DNA of 57,929 bases from Oscillospiraceae bacterium. Lineage in GTDB: Bacteria > Bacillota > Clostridia > Oscillospirales > Acutalibacteraceae. The notes under the pieces are model-generated. The model was given only the letters and a program-made list of their open reading frames with translations, ran no database searches and was not told where the DNA came from. Positions 1-8,569 of this stretch are shown one piece after another. The stretch is from positions 1-57,929 of the forward strand of contig SVPW01000011.1 of NCBI GenBank assembly GCA_015065645.1, given 5' to 3'. A program made the position numbers and the translations under genes. Within the stretch, counting starts at the first letter, position 1. Each line of letters opens with the position of its first letter.

Positions 1-2
1 GT

Positions 3-500
3 ATTACTGCGGCACTTGCGGTAGCTATTATGCTCACCTCATATTTTCCGTGGCTTACCTATGCAATCCCGGCTCTTGCGGGACTTTGTATGATGATGCC
101 GGTAATAGAAAGCGGATGTATATGGGGCTTTGGCGCATATATGGCATCTGTTTTGCCTGTGTTTTTGTTTGCTGAAGCAGAAGCTAAGCTTTTATATATT
201 GCATTATTTGGGTATTACCCCGTTTTAAAGGCTGTAATTGACCGTAGTTGTCAAAAGGCATTGGGCTGGGTAATAAAGCTCATTGTTTTTAATTCGGCAG
301 CATTACTTGTTTATTTGGTTTTTGTTCCGCTTATGGGTATTAATGTTGATGATTTTGGTGAATTTGGCAAATACGGCTTATATGCTTTTTGGGCAGCGGC
401 AAATGTTGTATTTGTGTTTTATGACCTTGCCGTATCGCAAGCGGCTTCCTTTTATATGGTGCGCTTGCACCCAAAGGTGAAAAAATATTTCAGAAAATAA
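3..500 (+). CDS. integral membrane protein, 5' end outside window
   Basis: The reading frame is open from the first complete codon at position 3, so the true start lies upstream of the window; the ATG at 30 is only the first internal Met. About 165 residues are visible. They contain four or five hydrophobic segments and end in a basic tail (HPKVKKYFRK), which suggests a cytoplasmic C-terminus. I do not recognise a functional family; it looks like the small multi-spanning proteins of unknown function that are common in Clostridia. It is followed at once by a strong bidirectional terminator shared with the converging beta-propeller gene. Confidence 0.75.
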   Translation: MTAALAVAIMLTSYFPWLTYAIPALAGLCMMMPVIESGCIWGFGAYMASVLPVFLFAEAEAKLLYIALFGYYPVLKAVIDRSCQKALGWVIKLIVFNSAALLVYLVFVPLMGINVDDFGEFGKYGLYAFWAAANVVFVFYDLAVSQAASFYMVRLHPKVKKYFRK

Positions 501-520
501 ATTTATATGGGTTTTATAAA

Positions 521-557
521 AAATATACCGCAGTCAGTAGACTGCGGTATATTTTTT
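521..557. terminator. bidirectional rho-independent terminator
   Basis: A perfect 15-bp stem (521-535 with 540-554, loop AGTA) has a T-run on the plus side and an A-run on the other. It separates the converging membrane-protein gene and the beta-propeller gene. Confidence 0.9.
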
Positions 558-2560
558 TAGAATGTAGTATCTGAAATAACCGAAAAATCTTCAAGTGAAT
601 AACCTGTTACTATATTATAGGTCAAAAGATAGAAGTAATCTCCTATAAATAATCCTCGTATATTTTCATAATTTCCTTTTATTTTAATCGGTATTTCGTA
701 AAGCTTGTTAAAGCCTTCATCCGTAAAGTTAAATATCATATAGTTCAAACTTGCATTTGGATAAGAATATCCGTCTGCAAAGAAGCCTATCAGGTTTTTA
801 TCAGAATCAATAAGACTTGCTTTGTGATTGTAAAGTGCGGGGGAGTATTGTGCGTTTTCAAGAATGAGCTTGTTGTTTTCGGTAACATTAGCGGGGTCAG
901 AAATATCAAACATTGAAAGCTTTAAGAATGTTGTTCTGCCTGTTTTTTCGTTTGCATCCATTCCAAGTCCCAAAAGCTTTCCGTCACCATAGGGGAACAG
1001 ATAGTTTGAAAAGCCCGGGATTTTAAGTGCACTTAGTATTTTAGGAGCTGTGGGGTCTGAAATATCCACACTGAAAAGTGGGTCGGTTTGACGGAATGTT
1101 ACAAAATAGGCTATATCTCCCATAAATCTTACGGAATATACCTTTTCATTCTTTGAAACATTTTCAAGTGCTCCTATTTGCTCTAAATTCTCATCAAGCA
1201 CATAAAGACATGCAGTGGGAGCTGATTCTGTAACCGAATAATCGCCGTTTTCATAATAGGTGGTTGAGAGCTTTTGTACCGTTGTAACAAAACGGAAATT
1301 GCCTTTGTGTTCATCCATAGAAAACTGATTTAAAAGTGTTCCTTCAACCTTACCGCTTGTTTTATAGCTCACATTTCCGTCTTTGATTCCAAAGCAGGAT
1401 ATAACGGTATAAGCTCCATCATCTTCGTAGTATGCAAGGGTGGTTAAAAGGTTGTTTTGATTACAATAAACTGTACTGCTTCCACCTAAAAGTGATTGAA
1501 CGGATAGCATATTTCCGTTTGTAATATCATATCCTCCAACTACGGTGTATATGGGGTTGAAATTATTTGTTTCGCAAATGCGTATACAACTTGCCGGAAC
1601 GGTGGTGCTTTGGTTATCCTGTGTTACATAAGGTACATAGCTTTGCGGATTTTCAATATCCGAAACGCTGTTTACTATTCGATGCTCTGAAATTAAATAT
1701 AAATGCTTTCCAATAAGCCTTGAATCGGTATAAGCACCGCTTTGCTTGGTTTCTGTAACCTTTTTAGGTTCGGCAGGGTTGGTAATATCTATTATAATTA
1801 TCCTTGCGTAGCTATCGGCGATTTCGGGTTTGCCCTCAGAATTATATGAGTAGTAGTAATAAAGGTTTCTGCTTTGTGCTATTGCAACTATATAATCGTC
1901 CGTAAGGTAAAAATCATTGCAATATTCGGTATCGGTTATTTGTAGATTAATGGTGCTAACGGTTTCTAAATTGCCCTTATCGGCTGAAATAATGCCGATT
2001 TTACCGTTAGACATGGCATATATATACTTGCCGTCAGTGCGGACAATATCTGATTCTTCAACACCCTCTACCTGAATATTGGTTTCGGAAAAATCTTCTT
2101 TTGAGGAAGCTTCCGTTTTGTTGGAATAGAGTGTGGCGGTATTGGATGCAGCAGAGCCTGTATTTGAGTTAGTAGCTCCTTCTTGCGGTGCGCCTGCATC
2201 CATAAAGTCTATAAGCGCCATATCGTCACTGCTGTGTCGGTAATAAAGCTCATACTTATTTTCATCCTGATATTTGGTTATCATATTAAAAATTTCGTTA
2301 TAGCTTGAAGCAGTGGTGTTTACGGCTGTATTTATAACGGTGGAGCCCCCGCCTGATTTTGGAATAAACATCACCGAAAGCACTATTGCCAAAGCAGCAC
2401 AGGCTGCAAAGCCTATACGCCAAATATTTCTTGAATTAATTTGCTTTTTCTTTCTTTCCATATTTTCTCCTCCTGCATTAAGTTCGGAAAATATTTCAGC
2501 TTTAAGCTGTTCGTCAAGCTTTATATGCTCCATTTCTTTCGTGTAATCATCTTTAAACAT
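557..2560 (-). CDS. membrane-anchored beta-propeller protein, probable anti-sigma factor/sensor
   Basis: 667 residues. Residues 1-45 are charged and cytoplasmic-looking, about 46-66 form one transmembrane helix, and the rest is an exported domain of the secreted beta-propeller family (Beta_propel, PF09826 from memory), with repeats such as GIISADKGNLETVS, IIIDITNPAEPKKV, FSVDISDPTAPKIL and LSMFDISDPANVTE. The Ser/Thr/Asn-rich stretch at about 120-165 looks like a linker. The gene starts inside the stop codon of the ECF sigma gene (TAATG overlap), so the two are translationally coupled. I infer that the short N-terminal part binds the sigma factor and that the propeller senses an extracytoplasmic ligand; the N-terminus is not a recognised zinc anti-sigma (ZAS) domain because it lacks the HxxxCxxC motif. 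Confidence 0.85.
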   Translation of the reverse strand: MFKDDYTKEMEHIKLDEQLKAEIFSELNAGGENMERKKKQINSRNIWRIGFAACAALAIVLSVMFIPKSGGGSTVINTAVNTTASSYNEIFNMITKYQDENKYELYYRHSSDDMALIDFMDAGAPQEGATNSNTGSAASNTATLYSNKTEASSKEDFSETNIQVEGVEESDIVRTDGKYIYAMSNGKIGIISADKGNLETVSTINLQITDTEYCNDFYLTDDYIVAIAQSRNLYYYYSYNSEGKPEIADSYARIIIIDITNPAEPKKVTETKQSGAYTDSRLIGKHLYLISEHRIVNSVSDIENPQSYVPYVTQDNQSTTVPASCIRICETNNFNPIYTVVGGYDITNGNMLSVQSLLGGSSTVYCNQNNLLTTLAYYEDDGAYTVISCFGIKDGNVSYKTSGKVEGTLLNQFSMDEHKGNFRFVTTVQKLSTTYYENGDYSVTESAPTACLYVLDENLEQIGALENVSKNEKVYSVRFMGDIAYFVTFRQTDPLFSVDISDPTAPKILSALKIPGFSNYLFPYGDGKLLGLGMDANEKTGRTTFLKLSMFDISDPANVTENNKLILENAQYSPALYNHKASLIDSDKNLIGFFADGYSYPNASLNYMIFNFTDEGFNKLYEIPIKIKGNYENIRGLFIGDYFYLLTYNIVTGYSLEDFSVISDTTF

Positions 2561-3027
2561 TAAAATTCAACTCCTTCAAGTTCTTCTTTCAAAAGCTTTC
2601 TTGCCCTGAATAGGTGTGATTTAACGGTTGAAGCCTTGGTGCTTGTTATTTCGGCAATTTCTTCAATACCAAAACCGCAGTAATAATGCAGATGTACTGC
2701 TGTACGGTATTTAACAGGTAATTTAAGCACGGCTTCAAGCGTTTTAAAAGAGGTATTTTCAGGTGCGGGAATGGTTTCATAAAGCTCTTCTGTTTTAAGG
2801 CGGTTAAGCCTTTTGAATAAGCTTTTTGTACAGTTGATTGTAATTCTTATAAGCAAAGCCTTTTCATGCTCAGCATCAGTTGCTTCGCCGTTTTTTAAGT
2901 ATCTTAGAAAAACTTCCTGCAATATGTCGTCCGCATCACTTTTATTTTTAACCCTTGCAAAGGCAAGGCGATACACCATATCGGAATGTTTTTCAAATGC
3001 CTTTGCGGCAAAATTTTCCGTTACCAT
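2560..3027 (-). CDS. ECF-type RNA polymerase sigma factor
   Basis: 155 residues, normal for a minimal group-4 sigma factor. Region 2 is seen at about 30-46 (SDADDILQEVFLRYLKN, with the DILQEVF signature). Region 4 lies at about 105-150 and has a helix-turn-helix (FGIEEIAEITSTKASTVKSH followed by LFRARKLLKEEL). The ATG is preceded by GAAGGAGG. The gene is coupled to the downstream beta-propeller/anti-sigma gene by a one-base overlap. An ECF-style promoter lies 18 bp upstream, so autoregulation is likely. Confidence 0.93.
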   Translation of the reverse strand: MVTENFAAKAFEKHSDMVYRLAFARVKNKSDADDILQEVFLRYLKNGEATDAEHEKALLIRITINCTKSLFKRLNRLKTEELYETIPAPENTSFKTLEAVLKLPVKYRTAVHLHYYCGFGIEEIAEITSTKASTVKSHLFRARKLLKEELEGVEF

Positions 3028-3044
3028 AAAATCCCTCCTTCACT

Positions 3045-3076
3045 AATAATACCTTTGAAATACTTAAAAGGTTGCA
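3045..3076 (-). promoter_or_regulatory. candidate autoregulated ECF promoter of the sigma/anti-sigma operon
   Basis: On the minus strand TGCAACCTTTT (around 3076-3066) is followed after about 17 bases by GTATTATT (3052-3045). This resembles the ECF pattern (AAC in the -35, GT-containing -10) rather than the TTGACA/TATAAT pattern used by neighbouring genes. Confidence 0.5.
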
Positions 3077-3081
3077 AAAAA

Positions 3082-3119
3082 ATTTAAAAACAGGCGACCG
3101 CATTTTCTTGTGGTCGCCT
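3082..3119 (-). terminator. terminator of glnN
   Basis: Minus-strand reading: an 8-bp G/C-rich stem (AGGCGACC/GGTCGCCT) extended by three further pairs, followed by GTTTTTAAATTTTTTT. It lies beyond the hairpin array, so the array should be part of the glnN 3' UTR. Confidence 0.75.
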
Positions 3120-3120
3120 A

Positions 3121-3335
3121 TTATAATGATTATAGAATGTAGAAACGCTGAAAGGCGTTTCTACAAGCCGATTTTATCGGCTTTAGCATAATTAAATTCA
3201 ATGAAATTTAATTATGCACTTTATTCATTGAAATGGGTATAGTCAAATTTTCATCGAAAATTTGTTTCCAAATCATAGATTTGGTGTCGAAATAGTGCTG
3301 AATTGCACTATTTCGACTCACTATAACCATTATAA
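3121..3335. repeat. hairpin array in terminal inverted repeats, MITE-like or 3' UTR element
   Basis: Six consecutive hairpins fill this 215-bp non-coding stretch: 3139-3164 (10-bp stem), 3165-3183 (8 bp), 3186-3217 (13 bp), 3244-3264 (9 bp), 3268-3284 (7 bp) and 3287-3316 (12 bp). The block is enclosed by terminal inverted repeats 3121-3135 and 3321-3335 that match at 14 of 15 positions. No ORF of note lies inside. It sits between the glnN stop codon and the glnN terminator. I infer either a non-autonomous palindromic mobile element or a structured 3' UTR; no flanking target-site duplication is obvious. Confidence 0.75.
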
Positions 3336-3341
3336 TAATGA

Positions 3342-5432
3342 TTATATATTAAATAACAGCTTATCGTATCCGGGGTATGGCCAGTAGTTTCTGTCAACAA
3401 GCTCTTCGGCACTATCGGCTGCGTGGCGAATATTCTCCATAAGCCAAAGCACTTCGCTGTGATAAGCGTCTGCACGGCGGTCAATATGGGCAATAGCTTC
3501 AGCCTTTTTAACAGCATCCACAAGACGGTTTGTAAGCGTGAAAATTTGCGCATTAAGCTCAGAAAGCTGTTTAATTAGTGTGGTTTCCACAGTGAGGTCA
3601 ATGCCTTCAATAACGCTTTTTTTGTTTGCCGCTGCAATACAAAGCTTATCGGTATAGCGTGTTATTGCCGGAGTTACATCACGCCTAATCATATCAATAA
3701 GTGTTAATGCTTCAATATGAATGGTTTTGCAGTAGTTTTCATAAGCAATATCCGCACGGCACTGAAGCTCAATTCTGTCAAGCACGCCATGGCGTTCAAA
3801 TAAAGCCACATTTTCGCTTTTGTTAAGATGGCCTATTGCCTCAACGGTACTGCGTAAATTAAGCAGACCTCTCTTTGCGGCTTCACGGCACCATTCATCA
3901 GAATAACCGTCACCATCAAAAATAATTCTTTCGTGCTGTTTTATGGTTTCGCTTATAACGGCACGAACCTCTGCTTCAAAATCTTCTGCTTTTTCAAGTC
4001 TGTCTGCAAACTCACTGAAAACATCCGCCACCATTGTGTTAAGCATAACATTTGAATCGGAAATGGATGCTTCTGAGCCTAACATTCTGAATTCAAACTT
4101 ATTTCCCGTAAATGCAAACGGGGAAGTGCGGTTGCGGTCGGTGTTGTCACGGCGAATATAAGGAATAACCTGTGCACCAACCGTCATTTTTATTCGTTTT
4201 GCATCATCGTGGTGAACACCTTTTGCAATATCCTGCAAAATAGAGGTGAGCTCATCACCCAAAAACATTGAAATAATAGCAGGAGGTGCTTCATGTCCAC
4301 CCAAACGGTGATCGTTTCCTGCCGATGCCACAGAAATTCTAAGTAAATCCTGATGCTCATCAACAGCCTTTATAACGGCTACAAGGGTCAATAAAAACAG
4401 CAGGTTATCACTTGGGTTTTTACCGGGGGAAAGGAAGTTGATTCCGGTATCTGTTGTTATGGACCAGTTATTGTGCTTACCGCTTCCGTTTACTCCATGG
4501 AAAGGTTTTTCGTGGAGCAGACAAACAAGCCCGTGCTTTAATGCTGTTTTTTTCATCAGCTCCATAGTGAGCTGATTGTGGTCAGCGGCTATGTTTACGG
4601 TTGTAAATATCGGAGCAAGCTCATGCTGTGCGGGTGCGGCTTCATTATGTTCGGTTTTTGCAAGCACACCTAATTTCCAAAGCTCTTCATCAAGCTCATG
4701 CATAAATGCAGCAACACGAGGTTTGATTACACCAAAATAATGGTCACTCATTTCCTGTCCCTTTGGGGGTTTTGTTCCCAAAAGTGTACGGCCTGTAAAA
4801 ATAAGGTCAGGGCGAAGGTCATAAAGCTTTTTATCAACCAAAAAATATTCCTGCTCAGGTCCCACGGTAACATTAACTCTTTTTACATCCTCAAGCCCAA
4901 AAAGCTTTACAATACGCATAGCCTGCGTATTGATAGCGTCCATTGAACGGAGCAAAGGTGTCTTTTTATCCATTGCGTGTCCCGTATAAGAACAAAATGC
5001 CGTTGGGATACAAAGCGTATGGTCTTTAACAAATGCAAAGGAGCTTGGGTCCCAAGCGGTATATCCCCTTGCTTCAAAGGTTGCACGCAGTCCGCCTGAA
5101 GGGAAAGATGAAGCATCAGGCTCACCCTTAATAAGCTCTTTTCCCGAAAACTCCATTATTATATGTCCGTCATCTGTGGGAGCAATAAAGCTGTCGTGTT
5201 TTTCGGCGGTAATTCCTGTCATAGGCTGGAACCAATGTGAAAAATGGGTAGCTCCCATTTCAATAGCCCATTCCTTCATTGCGTTTGCAACGGTATCGGC
5301 AATGCTGCGGTCTATAGTTTTTCCTTCTTTAACCGATGTTTTAAGTGAATTAAAAATTTCTTCGGGTAAACGCTCTGCCATTACCGAATCATTAAACACA
5401 TTACATCCGAAAAATTTATTAATGTCTTTCAA
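3342..5432 (-). CDS. glnN: glutamine synthetase type III
   Basis: 696 residues, the usual length for GSIII, the large glutamine synthetase found in Bacteroides, cyanobacteria and Clostridia. It makes glutamine from glutamate, ammonia and ATP in the cytoplasm. Visible motifs: FPSGGLR at 110-116, metal-site GPEQEYFLV at 191-199, [12 protein letters not shown] at 263-274 and the ATP-loop [10 protein letters not shown] at 315-324. The start is a TTG at 5432 with GGAGGT seven bases upstream; no better ATG is in frame. It has its own consensus promoter. The glutamine made here would supply AsnB and GlmS encoded in the same window. Confidence 0.97.
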   Translation of the reverse strand: MKDINKFFGCNVFNDSVMAERLPEEIFNSLKTSVKEGKTIDRSIADTVANAMKEWAIEMGATHFSHWFQPMTGITAEKHDSFIAPTDDGHIIMEFSGKELIKGEPDASSFPSGGLRATFEARGYTAWDPSSFAFVKDHTLCIPTAFCSYTGHAMDKKTPLLRSMDAINTQAMRIVKLFGLEDVKRVNVTVGPEQEYFLVDKKLYDLRPDLIFTGRTLLGTKPPKGQEMSDHYFGVIKPRVAAFMHELDEELWKLGVLAKTEHNEAAPAQHELAPIFTTVNIAADHNQLTMELMKKTALKHGLVCLLHEKPFHGVNGSGKHNNWSITTDTGINFLSPGKNPSDNLLFLLTLVAVIKAVDEHQDLLRISVASAGNDHRLGGHEAPPAIISMFLGDELTSILQDIAKGVHHDDAKRIKMTVGAQVIPYIRRDNTDRNRTSPFAFTGNKFEFRMLGSEASISDSNVMLNTMVADVFSEFADRLEKAEDFEAEVRAVISETIKQHERIIFDGDGYSDEWCREAAKRGLLNLRSTVEAIGHLNKSENVALFERHGVLDRIELQCRADIAYENYCKTIHIEALTLIDMIRRDVTPAITRYTDKLCIAAANKKSVIEGIDLTVETTLIKQLSELNAQIFTLTNRLVDAVKKAEAIAHIDRRADAYHSEVLWLMENIRHAADSAEELVDRNYWPYPGYDKLLFNI

Positions 5433-5469
5433 AATTTTTACCTCCGAGGCAGTGGATTAAATATATAAT

Positions 5470-5498
5470 AGTATATCGAGAAAGAATATGTTTGTCAA
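5470..5498 (-). promoter_or_regulatory. sigma-A promoter of glnN
   Basis: TTGACA (5498-5493), 17-base spacer, TATACT (5475-5470) on the minus strand. The predicted transcript start leaves a leader of only about 30 nt, so no large riboswitch fits. The rest of the gap 5499-5607 is AT-rich and I see nothing further in it. Confidence 0.85.
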
Positions 5499-5607
5499 TT
5501 TTAAACAGAAAGTGCGTAAAAACTAAACATATTAAAGTTTTTGATTAATAAAATAAAGCAAAACACTAAAAATACATTATAAAATCAATTAAAAGTATAT
5601 AGAACTC

Positions 5608-6870
5608 TCACCAATAAAATGTTACGGTGTTTTTTACAATGGAAATATTTGTTATCGTTGCTCTTGATGATGAACGGTTAAGCATTTTTTGAATTTTGGT
5701 TACATAGCTTTGGTATTTCTTCTCAAAGTCCGCCCAAATATTATTATCGGTAAATCTGAATGTGAGCTCTTTTAAACCGGTTTTATCGGCTTCATAAATT
5801 CTTGCTGAAACAACCGTTTCATAGCTTGAATCAAAATAAAGCCCCTCATAAATAAAAAAGTTATAATTGTTTTTTATACATTCATCGGTGATAAGGTTGT
5901 AATTTCCCTCAGCTTTTTCACCTGCGGAAAGCTCTAAAATATTGGGCGCTATTGTGCGGTCATTTAAAATTTCTTCGGTTGTAAGATTAAAATAAAGCCT
6001 GTAGGGTTGGTTTGTTTCATCATTGTCATCCCATGTAACATCTAAATGATACCAGCCGTCACCTGGGTCTATCAAATTCCAAAGATGCCCCGTTCCTTCA
6101 CATTCTCCCGAAATCAGTGTGCAGGGAATACCAACCTTTTGGCATAGCAACTGCATTGCCCGTGAATAACCCTCACAAACAGCCCTTCCGTTTATTAAAG
6201 CACCGTATGCTGTATAAACAAGATCTTCGGGATCGCCTGTGGTATAAGTTGTTGTATAGCATATTTCATCATGAAAATAAAGCTCAGCTTCATAGCGTGA
6301 AAGACCGCTTGCATTTGAAACCAATTCATTAACTGTATCATTCAGTACGGTGGTCATATATTCTTTTTCGGATTTATTTATCAGCCAACTGCAGGAGTGC
6401 TTGTTTCCGGTGTATGATAAAGCAATCATAGCTCTTGGCTTTGTTTTACTTCCTTTATTGTTAATAAGGTAGGAATAAGGCATCCAAAACAGCTCTGGAT
6501 GATCGTTAGATACAGCCTGATAAGCAATGGAAATATCGGTGTTATAGGTTTGTTTACAGCTTCCAAGGTCTATAAAACCATCGGTCATTTGCTGAACAGC
6601 GGTAAGAATTAAACGGTATAACCTTTTTTGTTCGCTGTTTAGCTTGCGAAAACAAAAATAGCTTGAGCTTGTATCGGTTGGAATAGCCGCAGGCTCAACC
6701 TTAACACTTTCCTCAATTACAAATTCAACCGTTTCACCGTATATTCCCGAAATTTCGGCTAAATCATTTACGGCATCGTTTATTTCTTTTTCAATTTTTT
6801 CAAAATTACAGCCCGAAAGGGTTGTGAATATTAGAATTAATATCGCAAAAACCGAAATCGTCTTTTTCAA
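5608..6870 (-). CDS. transglutaminase-like domain lipoprotein
   Basis: 420 residues. The N-terminus is a lipoprotein signal with lipobox LSGC (Cys21). The transglutaminase/protease-like core has its triad in order: Cys232 (RAVCEGYSRA), His262 (GHLWN) and Asp277 (HLDVTWDD). In bacteria such surface proteins usually act as cysteine peptidases or amidases rather than cross-linkers; the substrate here is unknown. The start is TTG at 6870 with AAGGAG eight bases upstream. It lies 18 bp behind the LCP-like gene and is the last gene of the long cell-envelope run. No clear terminator follows it. Confidence 0.85.
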   Translation of the reverse strand: MKKTISVFAILILIFTTLSGCNFEKIEKEINDAVNDLAEISGIYGETVEFVIEESVKVEPAAIPTDTSSSYFCFRKLNSEQKRLYRLILTAVQQMTDGFIDLGSCKQTYNTDISIAYQAVSNDHPELFWMPYSYLINNKGSKTKPRAMIALSYTGNKHSCSWLINKSEKEYMTTVLNDTVNELVSNASGLSRYEAELYFHDEICYTTTYTTGDPEDLVYTAYGALINGRAVCEGYSRAMQLLCQKVGIPCTLISGECEGTGHLWNLIDPGDGWYHLDVTWDDNDETNQPYRLYFNLTTEEILNDRTIAPNILELSAGEKAEGNYNLITDECIKNNYNFFIYEGLYFDSSYETVVSARIYEADKTGLKELTFRFTDNNIWADFEKKYQSYVTKIQKMLNRSSSRATITNISIVKNTVTFYW

Positions 6871-6888
6871 TGCCGTTTCTCCTTTGAT

Positions 6889-7473
6889 TTATTTTATTAT
6901 TGTGACATAGCAGCACATATTTTTAAGCCATTCCGGCCAAGAAAAGCAGTCCACCACAGAAAGGTCTGTGTGGCAATGCTCTAAAAGATAGGTGAGCTGT
7001 GGGCGTGTAATACCATCTGATGCTATTTTTGCAAAAACCGCATTAACTGTTTTTGATTTTTCCACATATCCGTCAGCAGATAGTCTTACAGCCTGTAAAC
7101 CTGTGTAACGAAAAACGGTGTTATCGTAAAATATTTCTATCCCGCCCAAGCGGTCAATAAACCCCGATAAAGCTTCTTCGTTTGTTTTAATAGTGTAATC
7201 GGAAGCGGTGTAATCATCGGTAAAATCTGCCGTAATGGAAACATCCGCAAAATCAAGGGTTAAAAGCATATTGCTGTTATCAGGGAAAATAACACGCAAT
7301 TTAACCGTGGATGGAATATTGCTGTAAGGTATGTGTGACTGTGTGGCATCTGCACTTTGGTGTGAGGAGGTGCTGTTTAAATAAATATAGGCATAAGCAC
7401 ATCCTATAAATGCGCTTATAGACAGTGTGATAACCGCCATAAGCGCAATAATTTGTTTATACTTATTTTTCAA
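6889..7473 (-). CDS. membrane-anchored protein with weak LCP-like segment
   Basis: 194 residues: a short basic N-terminus, one hydrophobic segment (about 8-31) containing a lipobox-like FIGC, then an exported domain. The stretch GFIDRLGGIEIFYDN, followed by GLQAVRLSADGY, recalls the LytR-CpsA-Psr signature (a GG-V/I-E element, then a G-x-QAL-x-R element), but the catalytic arginines and most of the domain are missing, so this is at best a truncated or diverged relative. Start is TTG at 7473 behind GGGGTGA. The ribosome site is partly inside a small hairpin (7484-7499). I cannot assign a function. Confidence 0.65.
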   Translation of the reverse strand: MKNKYKQIIALMAVITLSISAFIGCAYAYIYLNSTSSHQSADATQSHIPYSNIPSTVKLRVIFPDNSNMLLTLDFADVSITADFTDDYTASDYTIKTNEEALSGFIDRLGGIEIFYDNTVFRYTGLQAVRLSADGYVEKSKTVNAVFAKIASDGITRPQLTYLLEHCHTDLSVVDCFSWPEWLKNMCCYVTIIK

Positions 7474-7483
7474 AAAATATCAC

Positions 7484-7507
7484 CCCGAATATTATCGGGA
7501 TTTTTTA
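7484..7507. other. small hairpin covering a ribosome-binding site
   Basis: CCCGA (7484-7488) pairs with TCGGG (7495-7499). On the plus strand a T-run follows, like a terminator, but no plus-strand gene needs one. On the minus strand the GGG of the ribosome site of the 6889-7473 gene is in the stem, so translation of that gene could be damped. Confidence 0.4.
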
Positions 7508-7524
7508 AAAAAAATATGCTGTAT

Positions 7525-7830
7525 TTATAAAATAAAAAACTCAATTATAAAAACTACCAAGCATGAGCAAACCGCAACCTTAAAAAGGGAAGCCGTAAAC
7601 CATGCAAGAATAATTCCCACCACCAATGCCGCAAGTCCCGACCACTGACTGCCGGTTGCATCAAGAATGGCAGGGAAGGTCATAACGCTGAGTGTTACAT
7701 AAGGCAGGTAATATAAAAACGAACGAATAGTTACATTCTTAATTTCCTTGCGTATAAGCGTAAGCGGTAAAACACGGATAAGGTATGTAACGGCAGCCAT
7801 TATAAGAATATATATGTATTTATTGTGCAT
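7525..7830 (-). CDS. azlD: AzlD-family branched-chain amino acid export subunit
   Basis: 101 residues with three to four membrane segments. It has the small AzlD architecture: MHNKYIYILIMAAVTYLIRV, LPLTLIRKEIKNV, then FLYYLPYVTLSVMTFPAIL with the family's YLPY element. AzlD is the small partner of AzlC in a two-subunit exporter of branched-chain amino acids and analogues. The ATG at 7830 is preceded by AAGGAGG and overlaps the end of azlC by 11 bp, which fits a fixed pair. Confidence 0.9.
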   Translation of the reverse strand: MHNKYIYILIMAAVTYLIRVLPLTLIRKEIKNVTIRSFLYYLPYVTLSVMTFPAILDATGSQWSGLAALVVGIILAWFTASLFKVAVCSCLVVFIIEFFIL

Positions 7831-8554
7831 GGGTTTCCTCCTTTTCTTCCTTTAGCTCTTTAACAGGGAAAAGGATAGCCGCCACAAGCGAAATTACCAC
7901 TGTAAGTATTATTATCTTTATACCCGAATCAATTCCGCTGAATATTTCAAGCTTTGTAAAAATAAAGCTTGCCGCCATTGAAATAATAACAAGACCTGCA
8001 ATAATGCGGTTTTTTCTTGCGGGAGGAATAATAATGGCAATGAACATACCGTAAAGTCCCACACCTAAAGCACTAACCACATTATCGGGTAAAATATCAC
8101 CCATCAAAACACCCAAAGCTGTACCGCCTGCCCAACCCGGGATTGCAACGGTCATGGCACCGTAATTGTAAAAGGGATTAAGCTTTCCTTTAACCGCTAC
8201 AGAAATGGCAAAGATTTCATCGGTAACATCAAATGCCACAAGCATACGGTGAATAAGTGGTGTTTCGGGCGCTAATTTTTGGCTTAATGCACATGACATT
8301 AAAAGATACCTTGCATTTGCAACCAAAACAAAAAGAGCCGCAATAAAATAGGGGGCATCTTCTCCTATTTGGGTAAAGCCTGCATGTTCACCTGCAGAAG
8401 CATTTAATAAAAAGCTTGCAAGGGTTGCCTGTATAACATTTAATTTTGCAGTGCTTTTTGCCGCTATACCAAGTGCAAATGCAACCGCAAAATAACCTAA
8501 GGCTATGGGTATACCGTCACGCAACCCCTGACGGTACCAAATTTTATTTTGCAT
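7820..8554 (-). CDS. azlC: AzlC-family branched-chain amino acid permease
   Basis: 244 residues, normal for AzlC (YgaZ). The N-terminal half carries the family pattern GLRDGIPIALGYFAVAFALG and LNASAGEHAGFTQIGE, and several membrane helices follow. It forms the large subunit of an inner-membrane exporter with AzlD, encoded by the overlapping next gene. It lies 15 bp after the flippase gene in the same direction and is probably co-transcribed with the upstream cell-wall genes. Whether the link to wall synthesis is functional is unclear. Confidence 0.92.
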   Translation of the reverse strand: MQNKIWYRQGLRDGIPIALGYFAVAFALGIAAKSTAKLNVIQATLASFLLNASAGEHAGFTQIGEDAPYFIAALFVLVANARYLLMSCALSQKLAPETPLIHRMLVAFDVTDEIFAISVAVKGKLNPFYNYGAMTVAIPGWAGGTALGVLMGDILPDNVVSALGVGLYGMFIAIIIPPARKNRIIAGLVIISMAASFIFTKLEIFSGIDSGIKIIILTVVISLVAAILFPVKELKEEKEETHAQ

Positions 8555-8569
8555 GAAAAGGACCTCTGT

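Noticed and set aside
30-500. Complete 156-residue gene starting at the ATG at 30
   Set aside because: The frame is open to the window edge with hydrophobic codons and no ribosome site before the ATG, so it is the tail of a longer gene.
3121-3335. CRISPR array
   Set aside because: Hairpins differ from each other in sequence and length; there are no direct repeats with regular spacers.
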